This document shows positions 61,273-64,000 of a DNA stretch of 64,000 nt, piece by piece. Both the position numbers and the translations under genes were made by a program. The notes beneath the pieces are model-generated. The model saw only the letters and a list, made by a program, of their open reading frames with translations, had not been told where the DNA came from and ran no database searches. Source of the stretch: an uncultured Bacteroidota bacterium (GTDB taxonomy: Bacteria; Bacteroidota; Bacteroidia; Flavobacteriales; Flavobacteriaceae). The stretch spans positions 1 through 64,000 of the forward strand of contig CACORF010000001.1 in the NCBI GenBank assembly GCA_902629505.1, given 5' to 3'. How positions within the stretch are numbered: the stretch's first letter is position 1; every line of letters begins with the position of its first letter.

Positions 61273-61653
61273 ATGGCAGATCTAAAAAAAGTCGCAGAAC
61301 AGTTAGTAGGTTTAACAGTTAAGGAAGTTAACGAGCTAGCTGATATTCTTAAAGATGAATATGGTATCGAACCTGCAGCAGCAGCAGCAGTGGCGGTAGC
61401 AGCAGGTCCTAGTGCAGGTGGAGGTGAAGCAGCTGAAGCAAAATCAGAATTTGATGTTGTTTTAAAATCAGCTGGGGGCTCAAAACTTGCAGTAGTTAAA
61501 TTGGTCAAGGAGTTAACTGGATTGGGGCTTAAAGAAGCCAAAGATTTAGTTGACAATACTCCTAGTTCAATTAAAGAAGCAGTATCAAAAGACGATGCTG
61601 AGGGACTAAAGAAATCACTTGAAGAAGCTGGAGCTGAGGTTGAACTTAAGTAA
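61273..61653 (+). CDS. rplL: 50S ribosomal protein L7/L12
   Basis: Protein of 126 residues. An N-terminal dimerisation helix pair ([27 protein letters not shown]), an Ala/Gly-rich hinge ([18 protein letters not shown]) and the C-terminal factor-binding domain ([36 protein letters not shown]). It recruits translation GTPases and is bound to L10 from the gene upstream. Confidence 0.98.
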   Translation: MADLKKVAEQLVGLTVKEVNELADILKDEYGIEPAAAAAVAVAAGPSAGGGEAAEAKSEFDVVLKSAGGSKLAVVKLVKELTGLGLKEAKDLVDNTPSSIKEAVSKDDAEGLKKSLEEAGAEVELK

Positions 61654-61673
61654 GTTAAAATAACTTCATTTTT

Positions 61674-61704
61674 TAGGCTTTTAGAAATTTTATCTAAAGG
61701 CCTA
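61674..61704 (+). ncRNA. Stem-loop between rplL and rpoB
   Basis: An 11-bp stem with one G-U pair: TAGGCTTTTAG (61674-61684) with CTAAAGGCCTA (61694-61704) around a 9-nt loop. No T run follows, so it is not a standard terminator. It occupies the spot where many bacteria have a partial terminator or an RNase processing site that sets the ratio of L7/L12 to RNA polymerase subunits. Listed as an RNA structural element, not a gene. Confidence 0.6.
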
Positions 61705-61730
61705 TGCTTGTTTAAACAAAACTCTAAAAT

Positions 61731-64000
61731 ATGACTAATAATAAATTGAGAACAAATTTTTCTAACACCAAAACTGCAAATGTAGAAACTGACTTTTTAG
61801 ATATTCAAATTAAGTCATTTCAAGATTTTTTTCAACTTGAGACAAAGTCTGATGAAAGAGTTGAGGAAGGTTTATTCAACACTTTCAAAGAAAACTTTCC
61901 AATTACTGATGCAAGAAATCAGTTTGTGTTAGAGTTTTTAGATTACTTTGTAGACCCACCAAGATATTCAATGCATGAATGTATTCAAAGAGGTTTAAGT
62001 TATTCAGTTCCTCTTAAAGCCAGACTTAAGCTCTATTGTACAGATGTTGAACATGAGGATTTCGAAACAATAGTACAAGACGTATTTCTTGGATCTATAC
62101 CTTATATGACTCCAAGCGGAACTTTTATAATTAATGGTGCCGAAAGAGTCGTAGTTTCTCAGCTTCACAGATCTCCTGGTGTATTTTTTGGACAATCTTT
62201 CCATGCCAATGGAACTAAACTTTATTCTGCAAGGGTAATTCCATTTAAAGGTTCTTGGATTGAGTTTGCTACTGATATTAACAACGTAATGTATGCGTAC
62301 ATTGATAGAAAGAAAAAATTACCTGTAACTACATTATTTAGAGCAATTGGATATCAAGGTGATAAGGAAATACTAGAAATTTTTGATTTAGCTGAAGAAA
62401 TTAAAGTTACAAAAGCAGGACTTAAAAAAGCCCTAAATAGAAAATTAGCAGCTAGAGTTTTAAGAACATGGCACGAGGATTTTGTTGATGAGGATACAGG
62501 TGAAGTTATTTCAATTGAAAGAAATGAAATTATAATTGATAGAGACACTTTAATTGAAAAAGATCATATTGAACAGATACTTGATGCAGATGTCAAAACA
62601 ATCTTGATTCATAAAGAAGATGCACAAAACTCAGATTATGCTATTATTTATAATACTCTTCAAAAAGATCAAACTAACACTGAAAAAGAGGCAGTTGAAT
62701 ACATTTACAGGCAGTTGAGAAATGCTGAACCACCAGATGAAGAGACAGCTAGAGGTATTATAGATAAATTATTTTTTTCTGATCAGAGATACAACCTTGG
62801 AGAAGTAGGTAGATATAGAATGAATAAAAAATTGAATCTTGATGTCGATATGGAAGAAAGGACTTTAACAAGACTAGATATCACAACTATTATAAAATAC
62901 TTAATTGAGTTAATAAATTCCAAAGCAGAAATAGATGATATTGATCACCTTTCAAATAGAAGAGTTAGAACAGTAGGAGAACAACTTTCATCTCAATTTG
63001 GTGTCGGACTTGCTAGAATGGCAAGAACAATTAGAGAAAGAATGAATGTTAGGGACAACGAAGTGTTTACCCCAATTGATTTAATTAATGCAAAAACATT
63101 ATCTTCTGTTATAAATACTTTCTTTGGTACAAATCAACTATCTCAGTTTATGGATCAAACAAATCCACTAGCAGAGATTACACACAAAAGAAGACTTTCT
63201 GCTCTTGGTCCTGGAGGTTTATCTAGAGAAAGAGCAGGTTTTGAGGTAAGAGATGTCCACTACACTCACTATGGAAGATTGTGTCCAATTGAAACCCCTG
63301 AGGGTCCAAACATTGGGCTTATTTCATCTTTATCTGTATATGCAAGAGTTAATAGTCTTGGATTTATTGAAACACCCTACAGACAAGTAAAGAATGGTAA
63401 GATTGATCTTAAGAATATTACATATTTATCTGCTGAAGAAGAAGAGAATAAGTTGATTGCACAAGCTAATATTAACTACGATAATTCTGGTAAAATAAAA
63501 GCTGAAAAAGTAATTGCAAGAGATCAGGCAGATTTTCCTGTTGTAAAACCAGATAATATAAATTATACTGATGTAGCTCCTAATCAAATTGCATCAATCT
63601 CTGCTTCATTAATCCCTTTCTTGGAACATGATGATGCTAACCGTGCACTAATGGGATCAAATATGATGCGTCAGGCAGTTCCACTTCTTAAACCTGAGTC
63701 ACCAATAGTAGGAACAGGATTGGAGAAATCAGTAGCTACTGATTCAAGAGTTCTTGTAAATGCAGAACGAAATGGTGTTGTTGATTATGTAGATGCTAAT
63801 AAAATAGTAATTAAATATAAGCTCTCTAGTGAAGAGAAATTACTAAGTTTTGATGATGATACAAAGATTTATGACCTTACTAAATTTCAAAAAACAAATC
63901 AAGGTTCATGTATTAATTTAAAACCAATTGTAAGTAAAGGTGATCAAGTAACAAAAGGTCAGGTTCTTTGCGAGGGATATGCTACTCAAAAAGGAGAATT
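61731..64000 (+). CDS. rpoB: DNA-directed RNA polymerase subunit beta, N-terminal part (3' end outside window)
   Basis: The frame is open from ATG 61731 to the window end, giving 756 complete codons of about 1270. It starts with [30 protein letters not shown]. Visible are [31 protein letters not shown], the rifampicin region [46 protein letters not shown] with Gln, Asp, His, Arg and Ser as in sensitive wild types, [19 protein letters not shown] and [21 protein letters not shown]. It lies 77 nt after rplL. Confidence 0.97.
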   Translation, partial: MTNNKLRTNFSNTKTANVETDFLDIQIKSFQDFFQLETKSDERVEEGLFNTFKENFPITDARNQFVLEFLDYFVDPPRYSMHECIQRGLSYSVPLKARLKLYCTDVEHEDFETIVQDVFLGSIPYMTPSGTFIINGAERVVVSQLHRSPGVFFGQSFHANGTKLYSARVIPFKGSWIEFATDINNVMYAYIDRKKKLPVTTLFRAIGYQGDKEILEIFDLAEEIKVTKAGLKKALNRKLAARVLRTWHEDFVDEDTGEVISIERNEIIIDRDTLIEKDHIEQILDADVKTILIHKEDAQNSDYAIIYNTLQKDQTNTEKEAVEYIYRQLRNAEPPDEETARGIIDKLFFSDQRYNLGEVGRYRMNKKLNLDVDMEERTLTRLDITTIIKYLIELINSKAEIDDIDHLSNRRVRTVGEQLSSQFGVGLARMARTIRERMNVRDNEVFTPIDLINAKTLSSVINTFFGTNQLSQFMDQTNPLAEITHKRRLSALGPGGLSRERAGFEVRDVHYTHYGRLCPIETPEGPNIGLISSLSVYARVNSLGFIETPYRQVKNGKIDLKNITYLSAEEEENKLIAQANINYDNSGKIKAEKVIARDQADFPVVKPDNINYTDVAPNQIASISASLIPFLEHDDANRALMGSNMMRQAVPLLKPESPIVGTGLEKSVATDSRVLVNAERNGVVDYVDANKIVIKYKLSSEEKLLSFDDDTKIYDLTKFQKTNQGSCINLKPIVSKGDQVTKGQVLCEGYATQKGE

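Noticed and set aside
61251-61556. A 101-codon frame opposite rplL
   Set aside because: Antisense shadow of the Ala-rich L7/L12 hinge.
1-64000. CRISPR array, insertion sequence, prophage or toxin-antitoxin system
   Set aside because: No spaced direct repeats, transposase, phage structural or typical antitoxin genes were seen anywhere in the window.

Overview
This is an AT-rich chromosomal segment from a Bacteroidota bacterium, most likely a marine member of the Flavobacteriia with a compact genome. The assignment rests on four observations. The gene neighbourhoods are flavobacterial: ExbB/ExbD pair, rpoN and asnS; ftsX-DUF3098-truB; hemD-DUF4271; rpsU-xer-tRNA-Thr/Tyr/Gly ahead of tuf-tRNA-Trp-secE-nusG-rplKAJL-rpoB. 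There are Bacteroidota-restricted families (DUF4271, DUF4296, DUF3098). Promoter-like boxes fit the Bacteroidota -7 consensus TAnnTTTG. Starts mostly lack Shine-Dalgarno sequences. No phage, insertion sequence, CRISPR array or rRNA operon was found.

Layout. 1-3.5 kb: the 3' end of a GH3 beta-glucosidase, a FabH-like ketoacyl synthase and a PhoPQ-related alpha/beta hydrolase. 3.6-6.6 kb: an ExbB/ExbD energy-transduction operon ending in a beta-barrel gene. 6.6-12.6 kb (minus): rpoN, asnS, frr, pyrH, truB, DUF3098 and ftsX. 12.7-26.2 kb: leuS, a SemiSWEET, a zinc peptidase, hemD/DUF4271, a dolichyl-phosphate-mannose-type glycosyltransferase, pyrC, tyrS, a two-component system, an alkyltransferase-like protein, mrp, a NifU-like protein and a ferredoxin-NADP reductase. 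26.2-32.7 kb: an AAA/VWA pair, then mevalonate genes packed with gluconokinase and 6-phosphogluconate dehydrogenase. 32.7-40.2 kb (minus): the complete trpEGDCFBA operon with ubiE at its end, headed by a leader peptide with three tandem Trp codons, an intrinsic terminator and two tiny membrane-protein genes. 40.3-45 kb: rhodanese, Na+/alanine symporter, rpsU, xer recombinase and four tRNAs. 45-57.2 kb: accessory genes (sugar MFS and SSS transporters, a BspA-like surface lipoprotein, cupin and SDRs, rlmN, a subtilase, small membrane proteins, a TIM-barrel isomerase) lying between tRNA-Thr(GGT) and tuf. 57.3-64 kb: tuf, tRNA-Trp, secE, nusG, rplKAJL and rpoB (cut by the window end).

The strongest non-obvious signal is the trp attenuator at 39669-39803. 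A perfect TTG-N19-TATATTTG promoter lies inside the end of an upstream gene. A 14-codon leader starts about where transcription should start. Three mutually exclusive pairings follow, and a terminator ends 3 nt before trpE. Other points are several convergent gene pairs that share palindromic stop codons, a 30-bp tandem repeat that lengthens ribosomal protein L10, hairpins after tuf and rplL, and four small genes under 60 codons. All functional calls come from reading motifs and family resemblance by eye; no database search was run.
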